NCBI RefSeq assembly: GCF_000162575.1
Contig: NZ_CM000776.2
Coordinates: 376,950 to 440,949, forward strand
Length of the DNA: 64,000 nucleotides
DNA from: Helicobacter canadensis MIT 98-5491
Lineage (GTDB): Bacteria > Campylobacterota > Campylobacteria > Campylobacterales > Helicobacteraceae
Reading direction: 5' to 3'
The notes beneath the pieces were generated by a model. The model was given only the letters and a program-made list of their open reading frames with translations. It had not been told where the DNA came from and ran no database searches. Shown here one piece after another: positions 1 through 7,273 of the stretch; position 1 is the first letter of the stretch; each line of letters begins with the position of its first letter. The translations under genes and the position numbers were made by a program.

Positions 1-23
1 TTTTAGAGTTTTAAGGTTTAAAA

Positions 24-635
24 TTGCAAGGTTTTATACTCCATACCCAAAGGGTAAGGGATGAGGATTTGATTGTAAGAATCCTCTCTTGCACTCATCT
101 TTATACGCTTTATCGATTCTATGGTGCAAGACATAGTATTATCCATTTAGGCAATAAAATTGATTTTGTGATTGAACAAGATTTAAGGGAGATAGGTAAG
201 TTAAGAGAGCCTATTCATTTGGCATTTCAATGGGAATGTGAATCAAATAAGCGTTATTATTGGCAACAATATCTTAAATTACTCAATCAACATTTGCGTG
301 ATGTTAATCGTTTGGATTCTTTTTATTTTGATCATTTGCAAAAAGGTGCAAAATACCTTCAAAAAGAAGAACCTAAGCGTTGTATTTTAAATCTTTATGC
401 AAGATTACTTGATTTTGAAGGCAGAAAAAATCCGCTTTCAAGTTGTCTTGTTTGTGAGAGAGAATTGGAAGAAGAGATAGTTTTGGGTAGGGGAGTTGTT
501 TGCGGTCATAAGGGCTGTTTGCAAGGAGAAGTTTTTAACAAAGTACATATCAAGCAATGGCTAGATTCTAGGGGCGAGTTTTTAGAAGATGAAGAAGTGG
601 AGAAGCTTTGGAATCTTTTAAAGCTTGGATTGTAG
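24..635 (+). CDS. recO: DNA repair protein RecO
   Basis: RecO works with RecF and RecR in loading RecA on SSB-coated gaps and in strand annealing. The 203-residue product is the short form seen in Helicobacter. It opens with the conserved MQGF-x7-RDEDLIV block of the N-terminal OB-fold and carries a zinc-type cluster, Cys141, Cys144, Cys160 and Cys165, in the helical C-terminal part. The start is a TTG with AAGG seven bases upstream; an in-frame stop at 12-14 excludes any earlier start, so the gene is complete. The YhbP-like gene follows after 12 bases, suggesting co-transcription. The family call is from motif memory, with high confidence. Confidence 0.9.
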   Translation: MQGFILHTQRVRDEDLIVRILSCTHLYTLYRFYGARHSIIHLGNKIDFVIEQDLREIGKLREPIHLAFQWECESNKRYYWQQYLKLLNQHLRDVNRLDSFYFDHLQKGAKYLQKEEPKRCILNLYARLLDFEGRKNPLSSCLVCERELEEEIVLGRGVVCGHKGCLQGEVFNKVHIKQWLDSRGEFLEDEEVEKLWNLLKLGL

Positions 636-647
636 AAGTGGATTAAT

Positions 648-1061
648 ATGGATCAGAAAATATTAAATTTCATTGCTAAGAATCATTTGCTTACCTTTAG
701 CGTTAGAGATGAAGATGAGGGAGTGTATATTGCAAACTGCTATTATGCTTTAGATGAAAAAGATTATTGTTTATTAATCAAAAGTGCTTTAGATTCTAAA
801 CATATTAAATTAGCTACTCAAAATCCTCATATTGGAATTTCTATTACTAAGGATAGTAAGAAGCTTATTTTAATCAAAGGGGTGCAGATAAAAGCACTTT
901 TTAAACAAGCTACAAATGAGCAAAAAAGCCTTTATTATTCTCAATTTCCCTTTGCAAAGCTTGCTAGTGGAGAGATTTTTGCATTAGAGCTTTTGTGGAT
1001 AAAATATACCGATAATGGATTGCTTTTAAGTGAGAAGTTGATTTATCAAAAAGAAAAGTAA
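648..1061 (+). CDS. YhbP-like / pyridoxamine 5'-phosphate oxidase-related protein
   Basis: A 137-residue single-domain protein with the split-barrel look of the FMN-binding pyridoxamine phosphate oxidase superfamily, closest in style to the YhbP (UPF0306) group. The N-terminal strand pair (HLLTFSV, then VYIANCYYAL) and the central HIKLATQNPHIGISI segment are what suggest this. Substrate and flavin binding are not demonstrated by the sequence. It sits 12 bases after recO on the same strand. Its stop codon ends one base before the 3' end of the convergent tRNA-Arg, so no terminator fits between them. Function is not known; only the family is proposed. Confidence 0.65.
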   Translation: MDQKILNFIAKNHLLTFSVRDEDEGVYIANCYYALDEKDYCLLIKSALDSKHIKLATQNPHIGISITKDSKKLILIKGVQIKALFKQATNEQKSLYYSQFPFAKLASGEIFALELLWIKYTDNGLLLSEKLIYQKEK

Positions 1062-1062
1062 G

Positions 1063-1139
1063 TGGTACGCCCGGAGGAATTCGAATCCCCGACCTACAGG
1101 ACCGCAACCTGTTGCTCTATCCAGCTGAGCTACGGACGC
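1063..1139 (-). tRNA. tRNA-Arg (anticodon GCG)
   Basis: Read on the minus strand this folds as a complete cloverleaf: acceptor GCGTCCG/CGGGCGT, D arm GCTC/GAGC, anticodon stem ACAGG/CCTGT with loop TTGCGGT (anticodon GCG, reading CGC/CGU Arg), T arm with TTCGAAT, and an encoded CCA end at 1063-1065. It lies just downstream of tRNA-Ala and is probably co-transcribed from the promoter at 1234-1239. Confidence 0.95.
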
Positions 1140-1145
1140 ACATAT

Positions 1146-1221
1146 TGGTGGAGTGTAGGAGGATCGAACTCCTGACCTCAACGCTGCCAGCGTTGCGCTC
1201 TCCCAGCTGAGCTAACACCCC
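1146..1221 (-). tRNA. tRNA-Ala (anticodon GGC)
   Basis: Complete cloverleaf on the minus strand. The acceptor stem GGGGTGT/ACACTCC contains the G3:U70 pair that is the identity element of alanine tRNAs. The anticodon loop CTGGCAG gives GGC (codons GCC/GCU). The T loop is TTCGATC and CCA is encoded at 1146-1148. It is first in a two-tRNA unit with tRNA-Arg, six bases apart. Confidence 0.95.
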
Positions 1222-1233
1222 TTAAAAAAGCGA

Positions 1234-1239
1234 ATTATA
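1234..1239 (-). promoter_or_regulatory. -10 element of tRNA-Ala/tRNA-Arg promoter
   Basis: A perfect TATAAT (minus strand), preceded by TTTGG, lies 12 bases upstream of the tRNA-Ala 5' end, the right distance for a start near 1227. No consensus -35 is visible, as is usual for the housekeeping sigma factor of Helicobacter and Campylobacter. It sits directly after the coaE stop codon. Confidence 0.75.
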
Positions 1240-1250
1240 CCAAATAAAAC

Positions 1251-1853
1251 TTAATTTTCCTCTAAAACCTTTGGAAGATAATCTTGTAAATATTTTTCCA
1301 CTTCCTTTTGTAAGTTTTCTAAGTCTCCTGAATTATCAATGACATAACTTGCTAATTGCTTTTTTTCTTCAAGGGGTATTTGCGATGAGATTCGTGCTTG
1401 AATGGCTTGTAATTCAAGATGATCGCGTTTTTGGATTCTTTGGATTTGAATTTCCCTTGGCACAAAGACTAGCAAAACCTCTTTGAAAGGATAGTTTTTT
1501 GTTTCATAAAAAAGGGGAATATCTAAAAAATAGGGAATCTTCTTGGTTTCCAAGGCTTTGGCTTGTTTTAAAATTTCTTCTTTGATTTTTGGGTGTAAAA
1601 TTTTCTCTAATATCTCTTTCTTTTTTTTATCATTAAAGACAATTTCGCCAAGCCTTTTTCGATTGATTCTATTATTTTCTAAAATTTCTTTGCCAAAAAT
1701 TTCAACCACTTCTTTAGTGGATTGATCAAGTATGGTGTGTGCGATACTATCAGCACAAACCACTTCATATCCATAGAGTTTTAAAAATGAAGCAATCGTG
1801 CTTTTGCCACTTCCAATTCCACCGGTTAAAACAATGGCATATTTAAAACTCAA
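1251..1853 (-). CDS. coaE: Dephospho-CoA kinase
   Basis: CoaE phosphorylates dephospho-CoA on the ribose 3'-OH, the last step of coenzyme A synthesis in the cytoplasm. The 200-residue length is normal for the family. The Walker A loop GGIGSGKST is at residues 11-19, followed by CADSIAH, the characteristic nucleotide-monophosphate-kinase fold, and the LHPKI and DIPLFYE motifs. The start overlaps the stop of speE by four bases (ATGA type), so the two genes are translationally coupled. The coaE-speE pair is also adjacent in H. pylori. Confidence 0.93.
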   Translation of the reverse strand: MSFKYAIVLTGGIGSGKSTIASFLKLYGYEVVCADSIAHTILDQSTKEVVEIFGKEILENNRINRKRLGEIVFNDKKKKEILEKILHPKIKEEILKQAKALETKKIPYFLDIPLFYETKNYPFKEVLLVFVPREIQIQRIQKRDHLELQAIQARISSQIPLEEKKQLASYVIDNSGDLENLQKEVEKYLQDYLPKVLEEN

Positions 1854-2653
1854 TTCCTAATAGCTCCAAATAAAGTATTTCTCATTTCCTTGGGAATCAC
1901 AAAAGCAGCCAAATGCAAGTTGGCGTGATAATATTCTAAATTTTCTAGCATATCTGCTCTTTGTAGCATAATATCGGCAGTTGGATGAAATCTTTTGGAA
2001 GCAAAAAGATAGAAGTCTTGTATATCTAAAGACATTGGAATATAAAAGGGCATTTTAACCCTAAAGCTCTCATCAAGTAATTCTAATTGTTTTTTAACTT
2101 CTGTTGTTTCAAGGATCAAGTGGGGGGATTTTGTTACTAAAATTCCATCTTCCCCTAATAATGATTCATAGGCTTTAAAATCAGTTTTATTTTCAAGGAT
2201 AATAATATCATAGAAATTAGTTTTGGTTTGATTTTGTTGTAAAAATTCTTCTTTTTGTTGAGGGATAAGGGTGAATCTTTTATCTTGCATTACTGATTGA
2301 TAATGAGGGAAAAAGCTAATTAGTGATTCAAGGATTTTTAGATCAAATTGTAAGAAATCCACTTTTAGATCACTATGGCGTAAAAATTCAAAAGCTATTT
2401 CTAAATTGAAACTCCCAGCAATCAGAATCTTTTTGGGATTTTTGTGAGAACAAGCACTAATATGCGCTAAAAGCTCACTTTGTAAGGGAAGCATAGTTTT
2501 GAGTAGAATTTTATCATCAATTAAAGCAATATTTTCAAATGCTTGAGAGTTGAAAATTTCTAAATGGTGTTTAATTCCACTTGCTTCTAAAAGTTTGCTC
2601 TCAATTTTGTATTCTTGTTGAAATTTTTCATTATAGTTTTTTGTTATCCACAT
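1850..2653 (-). CDS. speE: Spermidine synthase (SpeE family)
   Basis: SpeE transfers aminopropyl from decarboxylated S-adenosylmethionine to putrescine. The 267-residue protein matches the divergent Helicobacter SpeE in length and layout: a short N-terminal strand domain, then a Rossmann methyltransferase-like domain with KKILIAGSF-NLEIAFEFLRH as the cofactor-binding loop and YDIIILEN further on. The glycine-rich loop is atypical (AGSFN rather than GGGDG), as in other epsilonproteobacterial SpeE proteins. It overlaps coaE by four bases. A separate biosynthetic arginine decarboxylase (48964-50820) lies in the same window and could feed the same pathway. Confidence 0.85.
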   Translation of the reverse strand: MWITKNYNEKFQQEYKIESKLLEASGIKHHLEIFNSQAFENIALIDDKILLKTMLPLQSELLAHISACSHKNPKKILIAGSFNLEIAFEFLRHSDLKVDFLQFDLKILESLISFFPHYQSVMQDKRFTLIPQQKEEFLQQNQTKTNFYDIIILENKTDFKAYESLLGEDGILVTKSPHLILETTEVKKQLELLDESFRVKMPFYIPMSLDIQDFYLFASKRFHPTADIMLQRADMLENLEYYHANLHLAAFVIPKEMRNTLFGAIRN

Positions 2654-2711
2654 AAATAACCTTTTTAATTTTTGTTAAATCTATTGTATTTTAGGTAAAA
2701 ATATCTTTAAA

Positions 2712-3161
2712 CTATTGGATTAATAAATAAAAATCATTGCGGAATATCAAAATTTTCCCATCATTAAGAACTTCTACTCGATTTTCATTGTTTAAAGCAT
2801 TTTCTGTCAATTTTGATTCAAGCTCCATAATTCTTGGTTCGCACATTTTGCGGGTCATACCGGTATTGGAGATTTTTAATTTATCATTATTTAAGTCATA
2901 GCTCCCAAAGAAATTATTGCAACCAAAAGTGCCAAAAACCCCCTTTTCTTTAAAGCCAATGAAAAATGGGTATTCTTTTTCAAAGGTTAAGATTTCTGTT
3001 GCATTATTGAGTTTAAAGCTATGAATTTTCCATTCTTGTTTGGATTGTAGGGTTTGATGGATAGAGTCTTGTGCCATTTCTTTTGTATTTGGATTTTTGC
3101 TTGAGCATCCTGCTAATAACATCGCAATTCCAAGAATGGTGCCTAAGATAATTTGTTTCAT
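2712..3161 (-). CDS. META/HslJ-domain lipoprotein
   Basis: A 149-residue predicted lipoprotein. The signal peptide ends in the lipobox LLAGC with lipidated Cys19. The mature part has the META/HslJ pattern: a WKIHSF start, a central GTFGCNNFFGSYDL motif, then GMTRKMCEPRIMELE and a final DGKILIF strand. Two cysteines (in FGCN and KMCEP) are the pair often conserved in this family. Function of META proteins is unclear; they are linked to heat or antibiotic tolerance in other bacteria. It lies 10 bases downstream of the SurA-like chaperone gene and is probably co-transcribed, which fits an envelope role. Confidence 0.8.
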   Translation of the reverse strand: MKQIILGTILGIAMLLAGCSSKNPNTKEMAQDSIHQTLQSKQEWKIHSFKLNNATEILTFEKEYPFFIGFKEKGVFGTFGCNNFFGSYDLNNDKLKISNTGMTRKMCEPRIMELESKLTENALNNENRVEVLNDGKILIFRNDFYLLIQ

Positions 3162-3171
3162 TTTTTCTCCT

Positions 3172-4020
3172 TTAGTTTAAGCGAATAATACTAACTTTGG
3201 CGTTAGAGCGTAATTTTTCAAAATATTCATAAATTAAATAGTCTTCTTTTTGAGACATAATTTTTTGTAAAACAATATCTCTAACATTTTCAAAAGGTGC
3301 AAGGGTTGGATTGTTTTTAGCCTTAATTAAGAAAGTAACAAAGTCTTCTCCAATAGGATAGATAGGGGTGAAAGAGCCTATTTTTCCTTGTGTAAAGGCA
3401 GAAACAATTTGTGGATTTAAGGCAGTAGTTTGTAAAACTTCATTTTCTTGTCCGATACCTTTTGGGATATCCTTGCCCCCACTTTTGATAAGTGTTTCTA
3501 ATGCTGCACCTTCTTTGCTAAAAAACTTTGTTACATCAATGCTTTGTGGGATTGAAAATTCTTCTTTATGCGTGTCATAATAACTGCGTAATTGGTTTTC
3601 ATCTACCATTTTTAGGCTTTCTTGGGAGATAATTTGATAAAGCTTTCTTTTTAAGATTCTTTTTTTGATCTCCTCTTTGTAATTCTCCCAATTTCCACCA
3701 TTGGTGCGAATATAGGATTCAAGCTGCTCGGGAGTGGTTTGATTTTGTCTTGCTATGGCACTAATTTCATCATTTAGCTCTAATTCTGTCGCAACAATCT
3801 TATGTTTTTTGATTTCTTCTTCGTGTAGTTTTTCATTAATGAGAATATCTACAGCAAGATTTTGTTCCACTTTATCCCTTTGTTGCACTTTATAGACATC
3901 AAGTAGGGTTACAGGATTGCCATTGACAAAAAAAGCAATTCCATTCACTAGTGAAGGGGCACCAAATGCATGACTTATCACCACAAAACTCAATAAACTT
4001 GTTAAAAGATATTTTTTCAT
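3172..4020 (-). CDS. SurA-like periplasmic chaperone / peptidyl-prolyl isomerase
   Basis: A 282-residue exported protein: signal peptide 1-21 ending AFGA, a SurA N-terminal chaperone domain (VNGIAFFVNGNPVTLLDVYK onward, to about residue 145), and one parvulin-like domain at about 155-245 beginning IPQSIDVTKFF. It resembles the short SurA-like chaperones of Campylobacter (Cj1289 type) in length and single-PPIase architecture. Expected role is folding of outer-membrane proteins in the periplasm. Whether the degenerate parvulin domain is catalytic cannot be judged from the sequence. The next gene downstream encodes a lipoprotein. Confidence 0.82.
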   Translation of the reverse strand: MKKYLLTSLLSFVVISHAFGAPSLVNGIAFFVNGNPVTLLDVYKVQQRDKVEQNLAVDILINEKLHEEEIKKHKIVATELELNDEISAIARQNQTTPEQLESYIRTNGGNWENYKEEIKKRILKRKLYQIISQESLKMVDENQLRSYYDTHKEEFSIPQSIDVTKFFSKEGAALETLIKSGGKDIPKGIGQENEVLQTTALNPQIVSAFTQGKIGSFTPIYPIGEDFVTFLIKAKNNPTLAPFENVRDIVLQKIMSQKEDYLIYEYFEKLRSNAKVSIIRLN

Positions 4021-4073
4021 TTTTTCTCACTACAATTTTTTTAAGATTCTAGCAAAAACTTTTTGGGTATTTT

Positions 4074-5378
4074 CTAAAAATTATGATTCTTCTGTAAAAT
4101 TTCTTGCAAAATTATCCAAAATTTCTTAAAGCTTTCCAAATCTAATTTTTCATTCAAAGAGTGGGGATGTAGAATGGTTGGTCCTATGGAGACAAACTCT
4201 ACTTTAGGGAATTTTGATTTTAAGATTCCGCATTCAAGTCCAGCGTGAATGCTTTTTAATTTTGCATTTTTGTTGTGTTTTTGGTAGATTTCCCATACTA
4301 ATTTTAGTAATTTTCCTCCTTCTTCTAACCAAGGTGCATAATAATCTAATATATTTACTTCAAAGTTTAAAGATTTCAAAAAGGTTTGGTTTAGAGCAAT
4401 ATTTTCTTGCATTAATTCTTCTTGATTGCCTCTTCCCATTGCGTAAAATGTAAAATTCTCATTATTTTGCTTTAAGATTCCTAAATTGCTTGAAAGTAGT
4501 AGAGAATCATCTTTGGCTTTAATGACGCCATTTTTTAGCCCCAAGATAGCAGTGAGTAGATCTTTGCAAGCATAGCCATACTTTGCTTGTTTTAGAGGGG
4601 TGATGATAAAATTCTCTGATAATGATTTGAGTTGAATAGCTTGAGAATCTTTAAGGGCAATTTTTAAGGTTGCATTTACAGGGATAGAGTTGCGCTTTTC
4701 CCCACCCCAAAACTCAATGATAATTCCCTCTAAGTCTCTAGCTATTTTGGCTAATTCTAAGATTGCATTAGGAATGTTTTTGTGAATCTCAATTCCGCTA
4801 TGTCCGCCTTTGAAGTTTTGAGTTTTGATTTCAAAACATTTATAATCTTGAGGGATTGCTAAAATTTCAAATCCTTTCTTGGCTTCTAAATCATATCCAC
4901 CCGCACAACTATAAATAACCTCATCAATGTCTTCGCTATCGCAATTTACAATATAGGGCGAATGGATTTCTAATTCCAAATGATTAGCCCCAATCATTCC
5001 CACTTCTTCATCACTTGTAAATAAGCATTCAATATTATCAAAATCCCTTAAGGCTAGAATCATACAAGCTAATGCTGCTCCATTATCCGCTCCAAGGCTA
5101 GAATCTAAAGCACTAAGCCATTTGGAATCTAAAAATTTAGGCTGCACTTTAAAATCTTTTGATTCTCCCACATACACCATATCATAATGCCCTTGTAAGC
5201 AGATTCTTGGATTACCTTTTGTGCAAAGTAAATTTCCAGCTTTATCTTCTTTTGTAGTCGCTCCATTTTCTTTTGCCTTTGTGATAATCCATTCTTTGAG
5301 TTTAGAGCAGTTTTTGCTTGGGTGAGGAATCTTACAAATTTCTAAAAATAATTCTAAGGGTTCAAAATTTTCTTTCAA
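4074..5378 (-). CDS. pepD: M20 family aminoacyl-histidine dipeptidase (PepD-like)
   Basis: A cytoplasmic di-zinc peptidase cleaving dipeptides such as Xaa-His or Cys-Gly. The metal-binding signature is intact: GHYDMV with His64 and Asp66, the bridging Asp98 in GADNG, the catalytic Glu124-Glu125 in TSDEEVG and NCDSED near 147. A C-terminal His in SIGPTILHPHSLNEK completes the site. At 434 residues it is shorter than E. coli PepD (about 485), losing length mainly in the lid domain. It is followed downstream, after 53 bases, by the SurA-like gene and preceded by magIII with a 9-base gap. Confidence 0.85.
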   Translation of the reverse strand: MKENFEPLELFLEICKIPHPSKNCSKLKEWIITKAKENGATTKEDKAGNLLCTKGNPRICLQGHYDMVYVGESKDFKVQPKFLDSKWLSALDSSLGADNGAALACMILALRDFDNIECLFTSDEEVGMIGANHLELEIHSPYIVNCDSEDIDEVIYSCAGGYDLEAKKGFEILAIPQDYKCFEIKTQNFKGGHSGIEIHKNIPNAILELAKIARDLEGIIIEFWGGEKRNSIPVNATLKIALKDSQAIQLKSLSENFIITPLKQAKYGYACKDLLTAILGLKNGVIKAKDDSLLLSSNLGILKQNNENFTFYAMGRGNQEELMQENIALNQTFLKSLNFEVNILDYYAPWLEEGGKLLKLVWEIYQKHNKNAKLKSIHAGLECGILKSKFPKVEFVSIGPTILHPHSLNEKLDLESFKKFWIILQEILQKNHNF

Positions 5379-5387
5379 GGTTTATCC

Positions 5388-6074
5388 TTATTTGAATTTA
5401 TTTTCTTTGCAGTATTCCACGATTTTTCCGTGAAATCTCGCATAAAGCACATTAAGTGGAATGGGGTATCCATAGAGTTTGCATATTTTTTCGTAATTTT
5501 CTATTATTCCACTCACCAGCCATTCTTTAATATCGTCGTAATTTTCTAATTCATAACCATAACTTTTGAGAAGTTTATAAGTGTATTGATCAGCTACCAT
5601 TTCTTCTCTTAAAGCACCATAGCATAAAATTGCATCGCAAGTTTCATTGCCAATGCCTTTTTGGCTAAGCAACCACTCTCTGCTGACATTTTCACAAAAA
5701 CTCTCAAAATCTCCAAATTCTACTAAAATATTTTGACATAACCAAAGGATTCGTTGCGATTTTTGCCGAAAAAATCCCACATCATTTATAAGGTTTTGTA
5801 GAGTGGTTAGGGGAATGTTTGCTAAGGATTCTAGGCTAAGCAAATCTTTTGTCCTCAAGCGATTAATTGCATTAAAAGCACTTTCCCAACGCGTATTTTG
5901 CACCAAAATTGCCCCTATAATGACTTCAAATCTTCCCGCATTGGGCCACCAAAGGTTATGGGGAGGATTTTTTAAATATCCAAGATTTTTTAAAAGACAA
6001 AACAAATCAAAGCTATTTTGGATTTGCACTTGATTCTTTGCTTTTTTCAATGTGGCTAATATTAAGCCATACAA
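5388..6074 (-). CDS. magIII: 3-methyladenine DNA glycosylase MagIII (endonuclease III family)
   Basis: Removes 3-methyladenine from alkylated DNA. It matches H. pylori MagIII along its length: a WWPNAGRFEVIIGAILVQNT substrate-side block (residues 42-61), a helix-hairpin-helix around 133-150 (REWLLSQKGIGNETCDAIL) and catalytic Asp162 in MVADQYTYKLL, ending ARFHGKIVEYCK. Like MagIII and unlike Nth it has no C-terminal 4Fe-4S cysteine cluster. The ATG at 6074 gives 228 residues and overlaps a small upstream ORF by 62 bases; a GTG at 6029 would give 213 residues, nearer the H. pylori length, and nearly remove the overlap. The start is therefore uncertain. Confidence 0.88.
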   Translation of the reverse strand: MYGLILATLKKAKNQVQIQNSFDLFCLLKNLGYLKNPPHNLWWPNAGRFEVIIGAILVQNTRWESAFNAINRLRTKDLLSLESLANIPLTTLQNLINDVGFFRQKSQRILWLCQNILVEFGDFESFCENVSREWLLSQKGIGNETCDAILCYGALREEMVADQYTYKLLKSYGYELENYDDIKEWLVSGIIENYEKICKLYGYPIPLNVLYARFHGKIVEYCKENKFK

Positions 6075-6129
6075 ACTTATAGGCTATGTAAATTACTACG
6101 GGCCACATAATGAGTAAAAATTCTGTCAT
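6013..6129 (-). CDS. Small single-pass membrane protein downstream of cydB (CydX-like)
   Basis: A 38-codon ORF: M-T-E-F then a hydrophobic stretch LLIMWPVVIYIAYKFVW (residues 5-21) and a short polar tail ending SSANPK. An AAAGGA ribosome site lies seven bases before the ATG at 6129, and the start is only 10 bases after the cydB stop, on the same strand. Size, topology and position are those of CydX/CbdX subunits that stabilise cytochrome bd oxidases. I see no clear sequence identity to E. coli CydX, so the assignment rests on context. Its 3' part overlaps the annotated 5' end of magIII in another frame. Confidence 0.62.
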   Translation of the reverse strand: MTEFLLIMWPVVIYIAYKFVWLNISHIEKSKESSANPK

Positions 6130-6139
6130 TGTTAATCCT

Positions 6140-7264
6140 TTAGTATTGATGAGAATCTTTTCTTAATTCTTCTTTGGTAATTTTGACTTTATCCATTAGA
6201 TTCCACACATAAATAATATAAGCCAAAACAAAAGGAACAAGCAAACTTACATAGCCCATTACGCTTAGTGTGTAATAGCTTGAGCTTGCATTTTGAATTG
6301 TAAGTGAGCTTTGTAGATCAACTAAGCTTGGATAAAAGGCGCTTTTGCCAATCCCAATGGATAGCAAAATAGCAAAAACGGCTAACACGCTGCCAATGCC
6401 TAAGGCAAAGATTCCTTTTTTGCAACCCTTATAAGTCATTAGCATTCCAAATAAGACAAATACAACACCAACTAGCAAGATTCCAATTAAAAAAGGAAAA
6501 TCTAAGAAGTTTTGCAAATAAAGGTATTTTTGTAAGCCAATATCTCCATTTGGCAAAAGAGCAAAGCCCTCTTTAGTAAAAATCCAAAATAAAAAAGCAA
6601 GGAAAAAAACCAAGAATGCAACGCTATTTGGCAGAATCTTTTTTTGGAATCTAGGCTTTAAAGTCTCATCATCAATATTGTTTAAAAAATAGCCACAAGC
6701 TAAGATTCGACTTAAAAAAACCAAGGCAAAACCTAGAAGGAAGTTCCAAGGATTAAGTAAGGCTTCTAAGCCTTTGGCAGGATTTTGCCAAGTTACAAAA
6801 TTAGAAGAATCTAAACTAAAATTTGCTCCACTAAAAAAGGTGCTTAACGCAACGCCTATAAGAAAAACTCCCAAGATTCCATTAATAAACAAGAAAACTT
6901 CATAAGTCTTTGATCCAAGTAAATTGCCTTCCTTTTTGCGGTATTCATAGCTAACAGCTTGAATAATAAAGCAAAAAAGGATAATAAGCCAAACCCAATA
7001 TGCCCCACCAAAACTAGTGCTATAAAATAAAGGAAAAGCAGCAAATGAAGCCCCTCCAAAAAGCACTAAAGTGGTAAATCCAAGTTCCCATTTTCTACCT
7101 AAAGAATTAATAATAAGTGCTTTTTCTTCTTCATTTTTAGTAAGTTCAAAAAGCATTCCTTGTCCGCCTTGGACAAAAAACATAAACACCAAAAGTCCGC
7201 CCAAAAGACTTAAAATACCCCACCAATAAATTTGTAATCCCAGTAATTCTAATCCAAAAAACAT
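6140..7264 (-). CDS. cydB: Cytochrome bd-type quinol oxidase subunit II
   Basis: CydB is the structural partner of CydA in the quinol oxidase that reduces oxygen with high affinity at the inner membrane. The 374-residue protein has the expected series of eight to nine membrane segments and the family's opening LQIYWWGILSLLGGLLVFMFFVQGGQGML. It follows cydA by nine bases and precedes the small CydX-like ORF by ten, so the operon order is DUF4492, cydA, cydB, small ORF. Epsilonproteobacterial members are usually called CioAB because they lack the d-type spectrum; the sequence alone cannot decide that. Confidence 0.92.
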   Translation of the reverse strand: MFFGLELLGLQIYWWGILSLLGGLLVFMFFVQGGQGMLFELTKNEEEKALIINSLGRKWELGFTTLVLFGGASFAAFPLFYSTSFGGAYWVWLIILFCFIIQAVSYEYRKKEGNLLGSKTYEVFLFINGILGVFLIGVALSTFFSGANFSLDSSNFVTWQNPAKGLEALLNPWNFLLGFALVFLSRILACGYFLNNIDDETLKPRFQKKILPNSVAFLVFFLAFLFWIFTKEGFALLPNGDIGLQKYLYLQNFLDFPFLIGILLVGVVFVLFGMLMTYKGCKKGIFALGIGSVLAVFAILLSIGIGKSAFYPSLVDLQSSLTIQNASSSYYTLSVMGYVSLLVPFVLAYIIYVWNLMDKVKITKEELRKDSHQY

Positions 7265-7273
7265 TTTCTCTCC

